Source: Aeribacillus composti (GTDB lineage: Bacteria; Bacillota; Bacilli; Bacillales; Aeribacillaceae). From it: DNA of 64,000 bases. Of this stretch, positions 49,646-58,667 are shown piece by piece (positions within the stretch are counted from its first letter, which is position 1; each line of letters opens with the position of its first letter). The position numbers and the translations under genes were made by a program. The notes beneath the pieces were generated by a model that saw nothing but the letters and a program-made list of their open reading frames with translations, was not told the origin of the DNA and searched no databases. Location of the stretch: the NCBI RefSeq assembly GCF_007827555.1, contig NZ_VISS01000002.1, positions 147,620-211,619 on the forward strand, in the 5' to 3' direction.

Positions 49646-50734
49646 ATGAAGAAATGGTGGAAAACTTTATCTATGGCAGCTGCATCACTTGTTTTAGCTT
49701 CTGCTTTAACAGGATGCGGCGTTGTTTCATCGGGAGGCGAGGACAAAAGCAGTCAAGCAAAAGAAGATGGCGACAAAATTGTGGTTGGTTTCTCAATGGA
49801 TACGTTAAAGGAGGAGCGTTGGCAGCGCGATAAAGACCTGTTTGAAGCAAAGGTAAAGGAATTAGGAGCAGAAGTAAAAACGCTTGCGGCTAATGGCGAT
49901 GATGCTGCTCAATTGAATCAAGCAGAACAATTAATTTCCGAAGGGGTAGATGTGTTAGTTGTTGTACCACATAATGCAGAAGCTACAGCAGCTATTGTTG
50001 ACAAAGCGCATAAAGAAGGAATTAAGGTTATTTCGTATGACCGCCTGATTAAAAATGCAGATGTAGACTACTATGTATCTTTTGACAATGTTCGAGTTGG
50101 GGAAATGCAGGCGAAAGAGATTGTTAAGCAAGCACCGACTGGAAACTATGTATACATCGGTGGTGCCGATACAGATAATAATGCTCACCTATTCCGTGAA
50201 GGAGCTATGAATGTGTTAAAACCGCTTGAAGAAAAAGGGGATATTAAGATTGTTTATGATCAGTTCTCAAAGGACTGGAAGCCTGAAGAAGCATTGAAAA
50301 ATATGGAAAACGCTTTAACAGCAAATAAAAATAATATTCAAGCAGTTATAGCAGCAAATGATGGCACAGCTGGCGGCGCCATTCAAGCATTAGCGGCTCA
50401 AGGACTGGCAGGGAAAATCCCTGTGTCTGGTCAAGATGCAGAGCTGGCTGCGCTGCAACGCATCGTGGAAGGAACGCAAACAATGACGGTTTATAAACCA
50501 ATTCATGCTATTGCCACGAAAGCGGCTGAAATAGCTGTAGCTGTTGCAAAAGGAGAAAAAATCGAAACAGATCAAAAAATACCGAACGGTAAAATCGATG
50601 TTCCATCTGTCCTTCTCGATCCTATTGCTGTAACGAAAGAAAATGTTCTAGATACTGTCATTAAAGATGGATTTCACAAATTAGAAGATGTCTATCAAAA
50701 TGTTCCAAAAGATCAATGGCCAAAACAGAATTAA
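49646..50734 (+). CDS. xylF: Sugar-binding lipoprotein of a pentose ABC transporter (XylF-like)
   Basis: A 362-residue binding protein with a lipoprotein signal (lipobox ALTGC, Cys24) that captures a monosaccharide outside the cell. Segments such as EERWQRDKD, SYDRLIKNADVDYYVSFDN and VSGQDAE correspond closely to E. coli XylF; xylose is the best guess, but arabinose-type AraE of Geobacillus is a close alternative. Start follows ACGAGGGGGG. It is separated from xylG by an attenuator-like hairpin. Confidence 0.85.
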   Translation: MKKWWKTLSMAAASLVLASALTGCGVVSSGGEDKSSQAKEDGDKIVVGFSMDTLKEERWQRDKDLFEAKVKELGAEVKTLAANGDDAAQLNQAEQLISEGVDVLVVVPHNAEATAAIVDKAHKEGIKVISYDRLIKNADVDYYVSFDNVRVGEMQAKEIVKQAPTGNYVYIGGADTDNNAHLFREGAMNVLKPLEEKGDIKIVYDQFSKDWKPEEALKNMENALTANKNNIQAVIAANDGTAGGAIQALAAQGLAGKIPVSGQDAELAALQRIVEGTQTMTVYKPIHAIATKAAEIAVAVAKGEKIETDQKIPNGKIDVPSVLLDPIAVTKENVLDTVIKDGFHKLEDVYQNVPKDQWPKQN

Positions 50735-50743
50735 ATGTTATAA

Positions 50744-50775
50744 AGGCTGACTCTTACAAAAGAGTCAGACCTTTC
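50744..50775 (+). terminator. Attenuator-like hairpin between xylF and xylG
   Basis: GGCTGACTCTT ACAAAA GAGTCAGACC, with a short T tail. Such hairpins commonly lift expression of the binding protein above its transporter partners. Confidence 0.7.
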
Positions 50776-50810
50776 TCATTCTATCATGCTGCGAATGGGA
50801 GGGAAGATGG

Positions 50811-52325
50811 TTGTATTCGTTAGAGATGGATCAAATAACAAAAGAGTTTCCCGGAGTGAAAGCATTAGACCGTGTAACATTTAAAGTGAAAAAAGGTGAA
50901 ATTCATGCGCTCTGTGGTGAAAATGGAGCGGGTAAATCGACGTTAATGAAAGTATTAAGTGGATTATATCCAACTGGAACATATTCAGGAGAGATTCGTA
51001 TAAACGGAACCCCTGTACATTTCCGCAATATTAAAGATGCAGAAAAGGCAGGGATTGCAATTATTCACCAAGAACTTGCACTCGTTAAAGATTTGACAGT
51101 TGGAGAGAACATTTTTCTAGGAGCAGAACCGAAAAAATATGGCGTCATCCAATGGGATCAATTGTTTTATGAGTCATCCGAATGGTTAAATGCAGTAGGT
51201 TTAAATGTGGCCCCTCAAACGAAAATCTATTCACTTGGCATCGGGCAGCAACAACTTGTGGAAATTGCCAAAGCTTTGTCTAAAAATACGAAGATATTGA
51301 TTTTAGATGAACCGACAGCTGCCTTAACAGAGAGTGAAGTCGAAATATTAATGGGAATTTTAGAGGAATTAAGAAAAAAAGGGGTAACATGTATTTACAT
51401 TTCTCACAAAATGCCTGAAGTTTTTCGTTTAGCTGATTCCATAACCGTCTTACGTGATGGAAAATCCATTGCAACTCTATCCAAAGATGAAACAAGTGAA
51501 GATGAAATTATTTCTTTAATGGTCGGCAGAGAATTAACGGAACGATATCCGCAAGCTGAACGAACTCCAAAAGAAACGATTCTTGAAGTGAAAAACTATT
51601 CTGTCTGGCATCCAGACATGCCAAAAATGAAGGTAAATGATAATATTTCCTTTTCACTTAGAAAAGGAGAAATCCTTGGAATAGCTGGATTAATGGGGTC
51701 TGGTAGATCAGAGCTTGCCACAAGTCTTTTTGGAGCATATGAGGGAAAACGGGAAGGCGAGGTATGGATAGAAGGTAAAAAGGTTCACATTCGCAACGTT
51801 CAAGATGCTATTAATGAAGGGATAGCATTAGTGACAGAGGATCGAAAACGCTTTGGTCTTGTTTTAAGCATGGATGTGAAAACAAATACCACTCTTGCCA
51901 GTTTGAAAAAAATTAGCAAATGGGGCGTTATGAACCATAATGAAGAAATGAAATCAAGCCAACAGTTTGTCCAGAAGTTAAAAACTAAAACGGCATCTCT
52001 CGAAACGAAAGTTGGAGCATTATCGGGAGGGAATCAGCAAAAAGTCGTTATTGCCAAATGGTTGATGTCTAAGCCGAAAATTTTAATTTTAGATGAACCT
52101 ACACGGGGAATTGATGTAGGGGCAAAATATGAGATTTATCAATTAATGAATCAGCTGGTTAATGAAGGAGTCGCAATCATTATGATCTCATCAGAGCTGC
52201 CTGAAATACTTGGTATGAGTGATCGAATTCTGGTCATGAACGAAGGCAGATTTGTGAAAGAGCTGACGAAAGAAGAAGCCACACAAGAAAAAATTATGTC
52301 AGCAGCAACGGGAGGAGGGAAATAA
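50811..52325 (+). CDS. xylG: Pentose ABC transporter, double ATP-binding protein (XylG-like)
   Basis: A 504-residue protein with two fused nucleotide-binding domains, typical of the RbsA/XylG class. Domain 1: Walker A GENGAGKST (about residue 37), signature LGIGQQQLVEIAK, Walker B ILILDEPTAA. Domain 2: degenerate Walker A GLMGSGRSEL, signature LSGGNQQKVVIAK, Walker B ILILDEPTRG. The start is TTG behind GGGAGGGAAGATGG. It is followed one base later by xylH. Confidence 0.9.
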   Translation: MYSLEMDQITKEFPGVKALDRVTFKVKKGEIHALCGENGAGKSTLMKVLSGLYPTGTYSGEIRINGTPVHFRNIKDAEKAGIAIIHQELALVKDLTVGENIFLGAEPKKYGVIQWDQLFYESSEWLNAVGLNVAPQTKIYSLGIGQQQLVEIAKALSKNTKILILDEPTAALTESEVEILMGILEELRKKGVTCIYISHKMPEVFRLADSITVLRDGKSIATLSKDETSEDEIISLMVGRELTERYPQAERTPKETILEVKNYSVWHPDMPKMKVNDNISFSLRKGEILGIAGLMGSGRSELATSLFGAYEGKREGEVWIEGKKVHIRNVQDAINEGIALVTEDRKRFGLVLSMDVKTNTTLASLKKISKWGVMNHNEEMKSSQQFVQKLKTKTASLETKVGALSGGNQQKVVIAKWLMSKPKILILDEPTRGIDVGAKYEIYQLMNQLVNEGVAIIMISSELPEILGMSDRILVMNEGRFVKELTKEEATQEKIMSAATGGGK

Positions 52326-53507
52326 ATGGAATTAAAAGTGACGGCTCAACAAAAGACAAATGTCAAAAAAAAGTCGTTGAAAGATATAATCGGAAAAATT
52401 GACGTACGGGCTTACACGATGATTGGTGCCATAGTTGCGATTTGGCTGTTCTTTGGAATTTTGAACGATACATTCTTAACAGCGCGTAACCTTTCAAATT
52501 TATTCACTCAAATGTCTGTTACTTCTATTTTAGCGATTGGAATGGTCCTCGTTATTGTTGCCGGACACATTGACTTATCTGTCGGATCCATTGTAGGTCT
52601 TACAGGAGGTATTGCTGCCATATTTAGTAACTGGATGGGAATGCCAACGATTGTTGTCATTGTTGTCACGTTAGTTGCTGGTGCAATTGTTGGCCTACTT
52701 CAGGGTTGGCTAGTTGCCTATCAGGCAATTCCTGCATTTATTGTCACTTTAGGCGGTATGATGGCATTTCGCGGTATCTTAATGGGAATAACGAAATCAA
52801 CAACCATTCCTATTTTTGATGCGAATTTTATTGCCCTTGGAAGTGCCTATTTTACAAATATGTTTGGGATTGTGTTGGCCATACTAGCAGTAGTCATTTT
52901 GGTTATTTTAACAATAAGAAAACGAAAAACTCGCTTAAATTATGGATTTGAAGTAATGCCGCTTTCATTGGAAATCATGAAAATACTTTTTCTTAGCTCA
53001 CTCATTGTTTTATTCGTCATCACGATGAACAGCTATAAAGGAATTCCGTTTCCCATTATATTTGTTATCGGTTTGGCCGTCATTTTTTCATTTATTGCGA
53101 ATAACACAACATTTGGCCGTCATATTTATGCAATTGGCGGAAATTCAGAAGCTGCGCGTTTATCAGGAATTAATATTAAAAGTCGCACGATGATGCTGTT
53201 TGTATTTAGCGGATTGTTATCAGCCGTTGCAGCAATTGTGTTAACAGCTCGTCTTTCTTCTGCTACCATTTCGGCTGGTCAGATGTATGAATTAGATGCT
53301 ATCGCTGCATGTGTCATTGGCGGAACCTCTTTAATGGGCGGATCTGGAACGATTATTGGTGCGATTATAGGGGCCATGGTCATGACATCGCTCGATAATG
53401 GAATGTCCCTTATGGGGCTGGACACCTATTGGCAGTACATTGTGAAAGGAAGTATTCTTGTACTAGCAGTCTGGATAGATATTGCAAGCCGTAAAAAAAA
53501 TAAGTAG
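52326..53507 (+). CDS. xylH: Pentose ABC transporter permease (XylH-like)
   Basis: A 393-residue BPD_transp_2 permease with about ten membrane spans and a longer cytoplasmic loop around 195-215. The conserved GHIDLSVGSIVGLTGG and AIGGNSEAARLSGIN stretches identify the ribose/xylose permease class. It starts directly after the xylG stop, behind GGAGGGAAATAA, and completes the transporter. Confidence 0.9.
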   Translation: MELKVTAQQKTNVKKKSLKDIIGKIDVRAYTMIGAIVAIWLFFGILNDTFLTARNLSNLFTQMSVTSILAIGMVLVIVAGHIDLSVGSIVGLTGGIAAIFSNWMGMPTIVVIVVTLVAGAIVGLLQGWLVAYQAIPAFIVTLGGMMAFRGILMGITKSTTIPIFDANFIALGSAYFTNMFGIVLAILAVVILVILTIRKRKTRLNYGFEVMPLSLEIMKILFLSSLIVLFVITMNSYKGIPFPIIFVIGLAVIFSFIANNTTFGRHIYAIGGNSEAARLSGINIKSRTMMLFVFSGLLSAVAAIVLTARLSSATISAGQMYELDAIAACVIGGTSLMGGSGTIIGAIIGAMVMTSLDNGMSLMGLDTYWQYIVKGSILVLAVWIDIASRKKNK

Positions 53508-53525
53508 TTAAAAATCTGCGACAAA

Positions 53526-53570
53526 AGGGCTGAACTTTGGATATCATTCATAGTTTCAGCCCTATTTGTA
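53526..53570 (+). terminator. Terminator after xylH
   Basis: GGGCTGAA and TTCAGCCC are 20 bases apart, followed by TATTTGTATT. The hairpin resembles that at 41881, consistent with a copied segment. Confidence 0.55.
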
Positions 53571-53655
53571 TTGGTAAAAAATGTACCAGTATGCTGTATA
53601 TAATTATGAAGACTATATCAAACTATGGAAAGCTTGGAATAAACCTCATTTCATT
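53560..53655 (-). pseudogene. Remnant of a second CBO0543-like gene end
   Basis: Minus-strand reading gives pieces NEVYSKLSIV and, after a frame change, DIVFIIIYSILVHF, corresponding to WNHFYSFFGYILFFIIIWRFYSILV of the intact gene at 41902-42369. ACCAGTATGCTGTA occurs identically at 41924-41937 and 53585-53598. The rest is lost. Confidence 0.5.
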
Positions 53656-53819
53656 TCCTATCCTTGTGGTCATTTAGGCATCGTATTTCAACGAAGGAAA
53701 ATCACTAAGGACGGAATGTGATTTATTAAATGTAAAATCACATAAATAAAAAAGCCTATAGGTAACTCCAGAAACAATTAAGAAGTTCGATAACTAAACT
53801 TACCTCTTAAATAAGCCTA

Positions 53820-53960
53820 ATTTTTTTTTGCTGCTTTTTTCTTCCATTTTTTTAAATGTTGTTGACATGGTTTTTGACCGTTCGGATGGAAATGAACATT
53901 TCATCTGCAATTTCACGTATTATCTATGAACTCTAATATTTTTCATTCGGTTGGCGTTAG
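53820..53960 (-). pseudogene. Remnant of a LuxR-type DNA-binding domain
   Basis: In two frames the minus strand reads LTPTE, KILEFID and then EIADEMFISIRTVKNHVNNI, which is the helix-turn-helix of LuxR/GerE-family regulators. A stop follows the histidine-rich end and upstream parts are absent. It is a relic with no likely function. Confidence 0.6.
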
Positions 53961-54082
53961 TTGTGATTGGATTTTTTCCATCTTATATTGATTTTCTATC
54001 TTTTTAACTTGCAAAATTCTTTGGTCAAGTCCAAATTATTGTGTAAATTCCCCCCTACGAACTTTACTTTCTATAATTTGGA

Positions 54083-54190
54083 TGGGGATGTTTAATAAGT
54101 CGTTTTTCGGCTTATAGACGCTCTTTTAATGTTTTAGAAATGTTGATAGATTGATATTTTTCAATGAGGATTTGACTTTTTAGACAGCCT
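54083..54190 (-). repeat. Dispersed repeat, copy 2 (inverted)
   Basis: Read on the minus strand it follows the same order as 37834-37956: GGCTGTCTAAAAAGTC, CATTGAAAA, TATCAACATTTCTAAAACATTA, and the arms around GACTTATTAAACATCCCC, with several substitutions. This hairpin is less perfect than copy 1. Confidence 0.6.
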
Positions 54191-54318
54191 CTATTGGATA
54201 TATTTTTTAACTATCACTTTTTTGATTAATTCTTTCACAAACCGTTTCGTTTATATCTAAATTCGGTAAAAAATAAATTAAGATAGAAATGAAGAATATT
54301 TATGAAAGGAGTGAAAAA

Positions 54319-54581
54319 ATGAAGCAATACCATATCATTGTTTCAGGACGTGTGCAAGGAGTGGGGTTTCGATATTTTACGCGGTCGAGCACCAAATTTC
54401 CGGTTGGGTTCGAAACAAGATGGACGGAACGGTTGAAATCGTTGCAGAAGGAGAGGAGCAAAATTTACAGAACTTTCTTGCCTCTATTCAAAAAGGTAGT
54501 CCTTTTTCAAAAGTTGAAAATATACAATTAACGGAACATGATGAAGTGGAAGGCTTTCAAAAGTTTGATATTCGTTATTAA
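54319..54581 (+). pseudogene. acyP: Acylphosphatase with internal out-of-frame deletion
   Basis: Starts MKQYHIIVSGRVQGVGFRYF with the catalytic Arg loop, then loses frame; the second frame resumes as AVEHQISGWVRNKMDGTVEI (catalytic Asn) and continues to SKVENIQL...GFQKFDIRY. Comparing with YflL-type proteins, about ten bases are missing near 54376-54385. Intact members hydrolyse acyl phosphates. This is not a homopolymer slip and looks like genuine decay. Start follows GAAAGGAGTG. Confidence 0.8.
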
Positions 54582-54602
54582 TCATTAAAGCATCAATATG
54601 AT

Positions 54603-54634
54603 AAAACACCCCTATTTGTACAAGGGGTGTTTTA
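54603..54634. terminator. Bidirectional terminator between acyP remnant and zwf
   Basis: AAAACACCCCT ATTTGTACA AGGGGTGTTTT, symmetric with A and T tails. Confidence 0.85.
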
Positions 54635-54666
54635 ATAAGGCAACACTTTTAAATTGAAAAATGTCA

Positions 54667-56142
54667 TTAGATCGGCCACCAATGGAAGCCGTCTTTGGCA
54701 AGAAGTTCATCCGCTTCTTTAGGACCCATCGAGCCTGCCTCATAGTTAGGGAAGGCCGCTTTTTTGCGGGACCATGCATTTGAAATCGGATCAACATATG
54801 CCCATGATAAGGCGACTTCATCCCAGTGGGTAAAATTCGTGGCATCGCCTTGCATGCAATCATATAGCAATCTTTCATATGCCTCCGGAGTGTTCATGCC
54901 GTCGATGCCGTTATTGTTGTAAGAAAGCTTAATTGGTGTAGCCTCTGAGCTTACTCCCGCTTTTTTGGCATTGAGATGAAGCGTAATCCCTTCATCAGGC
55001 TGGATATGGATGACAAGCAAGTTTGGAACGCGGTCGCTTTCCTTTTTAAAGTATAGGTTCATTGGAATATCTTTAAATTCGACAACAATTTTTGTTGATT
55101 TTTCTTTCATCCGCTTTCCTGTGCGAATGTAAAAAGGAACGCCTGCCCAACGGTAATTGTCAATCAAAATCTTTCCGGCCACAAACGTTTCTGTATTGGA
55201 ATCGGGATCTACATTTGCTTCTTCTCGGTAGCCGATAACCTCTTTTCCATTAATTATTCCCTTTGTATATTGGCCTCTTACAAAATAGCTGTCGACTTCA
55301 TTTTCCTGAATTGGCCGTAAAGCACGAAGCACTTTAATTTTTTCGGAACGAATTTCGTCAGTCGTTAATTTAATTGGCGGTTCCATCGCAAGCAAGGCCA
55401 CCATCTGCAGCATATGGTTTTGCACCATATCTCTGAGCGCACCGGATGTTTCATAATAGTTGCCCCGGTCTTCCACGCCGAGTGATTCGCTTGAAGTAAT
55501 TTGAATATTGGAAATAAAACGGTTATTCCATAAATGTTCAAAAAGCGCATTGGCAAATCGAATGACTTCAATATTTTGCACCATTTCTTTTCCTAAATAG
55601 TGGTCGATTCGGTAAATTTGCTCTTCATCGAATGCGGCGCGGATTTCATCGTTTAATTTTTGGGCGGAAGCTAGGTCATGGCCGAACGGCTTTTCAATGA
55701 CAAGTCTTGTCCATCCGTTTGTATCTTTTAAACCGTGCTCTTTTAAATTGTTAGCGATGATTCCGAAAAATTCAGGCGCCATCGCCAAGTAAAAGACTCG
55801 GTTCCCTTCCGTTTGATATTTTTCATCCAAGTCGGAAAGTAAGCTTTTTAAGCTGTGATACGAAGACTGGTTCGATACATCAAACGGATGATAATAAAAA
55901 TGCGAAGTAAAGGATGTTAGATCGCTGTTGACGGAAACTGCATTTTCAACGGAATCTTTAACATTTTCCCTGAACGTTTCGTTCGTCCATGGTCTTCTTG
56001 CCACGCCAACGACCGCGAATTCTTCGCTGATCTTACCGCTTTGATATAAACGGTAAATGGATGGGAATAATTTCCTTTTTGCTAAATCTCCTGTTGCTCC
56101 GAATATAATGATGATTGCTTTTGGTAACTGGATTGTATTCAC
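54667..56142 (-). CDS. zwf: Glucose-6-phosphate 1-dehydrogenase
   Basis: First enzyme of the oxidative pentose phosphate pathway. Full length 491 residues, with the NADP-binding [15 protein letters not shown] and the catalytic [13 protein letters not shown] motif. GTG start behind AAAGTGAGGTACGTTCA. Divergent from rnz as in B. subtilis. Confidence 0.97.
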   Translation of the reverse strand: MNTIQLPKAIIIIFGATGDLAKRKLFPSIYRLYQSGKISEEFAVVGVARRPWTNETFRENVKDSVENAVSVNSDLTSFTSHFYYHPFDVSNQSSYHSLKSLLSDLDEKYQTEGNRVFYLAMAPEFFGIIANNLKEHGLKDTNGWTRLVIEKPFGHDLASAQKLNDEIRAAFDEEQIYRIDHYLGKEMVQNIEVIRFANALFEHLWNNRFISNIQITSSESLGVEDRGNYYETSGALRDMVQNHMLQMVALLAMEPPIKLTTDEIRSEKIKVLRALRPIQENEVDSYFVRGQYTKGIINGKEVIGYREEANVDPDSNTETFVAGKILIDNYRWAGVPFYIRTGKRMKEKSTKIVVEFKDIPMNLYFKKESDRVPNLLVIHIQPDEGITLHLNAKKAGVSSEATPIKLSYNNNGIDGMNTPEAYERLLYDCMQGDATNFTHWDEVALSWAYVDPISNAWSRKKAAFPNYEAGSMGPKEADELLAKDGFHWWPI

Positions 56143-56319
56143 TGAACGTACCTCACTTTATCGTTTTGCTATAAATTTTGCTAAAAATATGTACCCGTTC
56201 AAATATTTAATTTTAAAGGTAAACGTACTGTAACGCAAATAATATTTGCTGATTTTTCTGCTAAATATTGAATGAATGTATTATAATAACAGATAAAAAG
56301 ACATTTGGAGGAGCGAACG

Positions 56320-57249
56320 TTGAATCTTTATTTTTTAGGAACAGGTGCTGGTCTGCCGGCCAAACATCGAAATGTGTCTTCCATTGCGCTTGAATTGCTT
56401 GAAGAACGCGGTTCTATTTGGCTGTTTGATTGCGGCGAGGCGACACAGCACCGGATTTTATATACGAACATCAAACCGGCAAAAATTGAAAAAATTTTTA
56501 TTACGCATTTGCATGGTGATCATATATACGGACTTCCCGGTTTGTTAGGAACAAGATCCTTTCATGGCGCCGAGAGCCCGCTCGTAATTTACGGTCCTCC
56601 CGGCATTAAAGAATTTGTGGAACAAACTTTGAAGTTAAGCTTTACTCATCTTAAATATCCGCTTATTACAAAAGAAATATTTGACGATGAAACCGTTTTT
56701 GAGGATGATCAATTCATCGTTAAGGTAAAGAAATTGGAGCACGGTATCCCTTCATTCGGTTATCGGATTATAGAGAAGGATCTGCCCGGAACACTTTTAG
56801 CGGATCGATTAAAAGAAATTGGAGTAAAACCTGGACCTATATACAAAAAATTAAAAAATGGCGAAACAGTCCAACTTGCTGATGGAAGAGTTTTGAATGG
56901 AAAAGATTTTTTAAGTCCTGTCAAAAAAGGACGGATTGTTTCGATTTTGGGTGATACAAGATATTGCAAGCAAAGCGTCGAATTATCAAAGGATGCGGAT
57001 GTTTTAGTGCATGAGGCGACATTTGCAAAGGATGAAGAGCTTTTGGCCTACAATTATTTTCATTCGACAACAGTTCAAGCAGCGCAAATTGCTTTAGAGG
57101 CAAACGCAAAAACGTTATGGCTGACGCATATTAGCTCGCGATATCAAGGCGAAGAGGATTGTCAAATGCTTCTTGCTGAAGCAAGGGCTGTATTTCCAGA
57201 AGCAAGCCTTGCCCATGATTTTTTATGTGTCCCAATTCCTAAAAAGTAG
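56320..57249 (+). CDS. rnz: Ribonuclease Z
   Basis: Zinc endonuclease that cuts tRNA precursors after the discriminator base. The 309-residue metallo-beta-lactamase fold protein has the HxHxDH motif in [13 protein letters not shown] and the family exosite region (KGETVxLxDGR type) at about 185-205. TTG 56320, behind TTTGGAGGAGCGAACG, gives [10 protein letters not shown] at the N terminus as in the family; an in-frame TTG at 56305 is less likely. Confidence 0.95.
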   Translation: MNLYFLGTGAGLPAKHRNVSSIALELLEERGSIWLFDCGEATQHRILYTNIKPAKIEKIFITHLHGDHIYGLPGLLGTRSFHGAESPLVIYGPPGIKEFVEQTLKLSFTHLKYPLITKEIFDDETVFEDDQFIVKVKKLEHGIPSFGYRIIEKDLPGTLLADRLKEIGVKPGPIYKKLKNGETVQLADGRVLNGKDFLSPVKKGRIVSILGDTRYCKQSVELSKDADVLVHEATFAKDEELLAYNYFHSTTVQAAQIALEANAKTLWLTHISSRYQGEEDCQMLLAEARAVFPEASLAHDFLCVPIPKK

Positions 57250-57474
57250 AAAATGGTATGGGGATGCCAAAAATGAAACTTTCGCCGCCTTTTTTACATA
57301 GAATAAAAGAATCGTCTACAGGCATATTTAGTCCTATAATCGGGCAAAAAAATCGTCGACATGATTCTTGCAGAATCTCTGAACTTTCAAAATTTTTTCG
57401 GTTGCGGCAATGAAAGAATTATATGTTGATTCAACACTCACTGTATGCTTTGGAAAATGCAATATGCAAACAAA

Positions 57475-57512
57475 AGCTGCCTCAAAAGGCTTTTTTGAGA
57501 CAGCTTCTTCTT
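57475..57512. terminator. Terminator after yqjM (possibly bidirectional)
   Basis: AAGCTGCCTCAAAAGGC and TTTTTTGAGACAGCTTC pair imperfectly, with T's on both sides; located immediately after the yqjM stop on the minus strand. Confidence 0.6.
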
Positions 57513-58538
57513 TTATACGCGCCATCCGCGTTCATATTGTGTCGGCGATTCAATTTTTGCGTTTAGTTCATTAGCTGCATGGTAAGGCCAATATGGATTT
57601 CTCAATAATTCGCGGGCGACAAAAATAAGATCCGCCCGGTTGTTTTTTAAAATCTCTTCCGCCTGCAAAGGTGAAGTAATTAAGCCGACTGCCCCTGTCT
57701 TGATGTTTGCTTCCTGTCTGATTTTTTCGCTAAATGGCACTTGGTACCCGGGATAAACATCTATATTTGCCGGGACAAGCCCTCCTGAGCTGACATCAAT
57801 CAAATCGACACCATCCTCTTTCAGCCATTTAGCAATTTGTACGTAATCATTTATCGTCGATCCGCCTTCAACATAGTCACTGGCGGAAACACGAACAAAC
57901 AACGGGCCTTCCCACACTTTCCTTACGGCTTGGATAACCTCTTTTAAAAACCGGTAGCGGTTCTTTAAGCTTCCTCCGTACTCATCATTGCGCTTGTTTG
58001 ATAGCGGAGATAAAAATTCGTTAATGAGATAACCGTGGGCTGCATGGATTTCGATGATATCAAAGCCTGCGTCCTTAGCTCGTTTTGCTCCTAATTGAAA
58101 TTTTTCAACCGTTTCTTTTATTTGTTCTTTTGTCAGTTCTTTCGGTGTACGGCTGTTTTGATCAAAAGGAATTGAAGATGGGGCGAATATGTCTCCGCTC
58201 ACATTTGACTTTCTTCCTGCATGAGCAAGCTGGATGCCTGTTTTCGCTCCGTATGATTTGATTTGCTGCACAAGTTCAGCCAATTTTATAATATGGTCAT
58301 CTTCCCATATACCGAGGTCCAATTCAGAAATTCTGCCTTCCGGCGTAACAGCTGTTGCTTCAAGAATGATGAGGCCCACCTGTCCCACCGCTCTTGAAAT
58401 GTAATGTGTGAAATGAAAATCTTCAAGAAATCCTTTTTTATTTGCGGCTGAGTACATGCACATCGGCGACATGACAATTCGATTTTTCAATGTGACATCT
58501 TTAATCGTAAATGGAGAAAATAATAATCGGTCTTTCAT
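57513..58538 (-). CDS. yqjM: NADPH dehydrogenase / old yellow enzyme YqjM
   Basis: FMN-dependent ene-reductase linked to oxidative stress. A 341-residue TIM barrel with Cys27 (redox sensing) and Tyr29 in MSPMCMYSA, catalytic His pair in [10 protein letters not shown] and an FMN-binding RELLRNPYW end. The window order yqjM-proI matches B. subtilis. Start ATG behind GGGAGGCGAATAAAAG. Confidence 0.95.
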   Translation of the reverse strand: MKDRLLFSPFTIKDVTLKNRIVMSPMCMYSAANKKGFLEDFHFTHYISRAVGQVGLIILEATAVTPEGRISELDLGIWEDDHIIKLAELVQQIKSYGAKTGIQLAHAGRKSNVSGDIFAPSSIPFDQNSRTPKELTKEQIKETVEKFQLGAKRAKDAGFDIIEIHAAHGYLINEFLSPLSNKRNDEYGGSLKNRYRFLKEVIQAVRKVWEGPLFVRVSASDYVEGGSTINDYVQIAKWLKEDGVDLIDVSSGGLVPANIDVYPGYQVPFSEKIRQEANIKTGAVGLITSPLQAEEILKNNRADLIFVARELLRNPYWPYHAANELNAKIESPTQYERGWRV

Positions 58539-58621
58539 CTTTTATTCGCCTCCCTAAATATTTCCTTTAAAATTTTAGCAATTATGATTATTTTTGTCAT
58601 ATGATCTGCTTGGTAAATATA

Positions 58622-58655
58622 AAAAAGGGGTTCAGTATTGCTCGCTGAACCCGAG
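58622..58655 (-). terminator. Terminator after proI
   Basis: On the minus strand GGGTTCAG CGAGCAATA CTGAACCC is followed by CTTTTTT. Confidence 0.85.
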
Positions 58656-58667
58656 TCCGATTTCAGA

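Larger units (their letters stand above)
53656..54318. other. Decayed region between the transporter and acylphosphatase remnant
   Basis: Apart from the LuxR-domain fragment and repeat copy described separately, this AT-rich stretch shows no intact gene on either strand. It appears to be an assembly of fragments at the right edge of the island. Confidence 0.6.

Noticed and set aside
57334..57525. Minus-strand ORF of 63 codons after yqjM (HTVSVESTYNSFIAATEKIL...)
   Set aside because: It starts inside yqjM and reads through the terminator hairpin. The second half looks protein-like, so a fossil is possible, but I could not support a gene.
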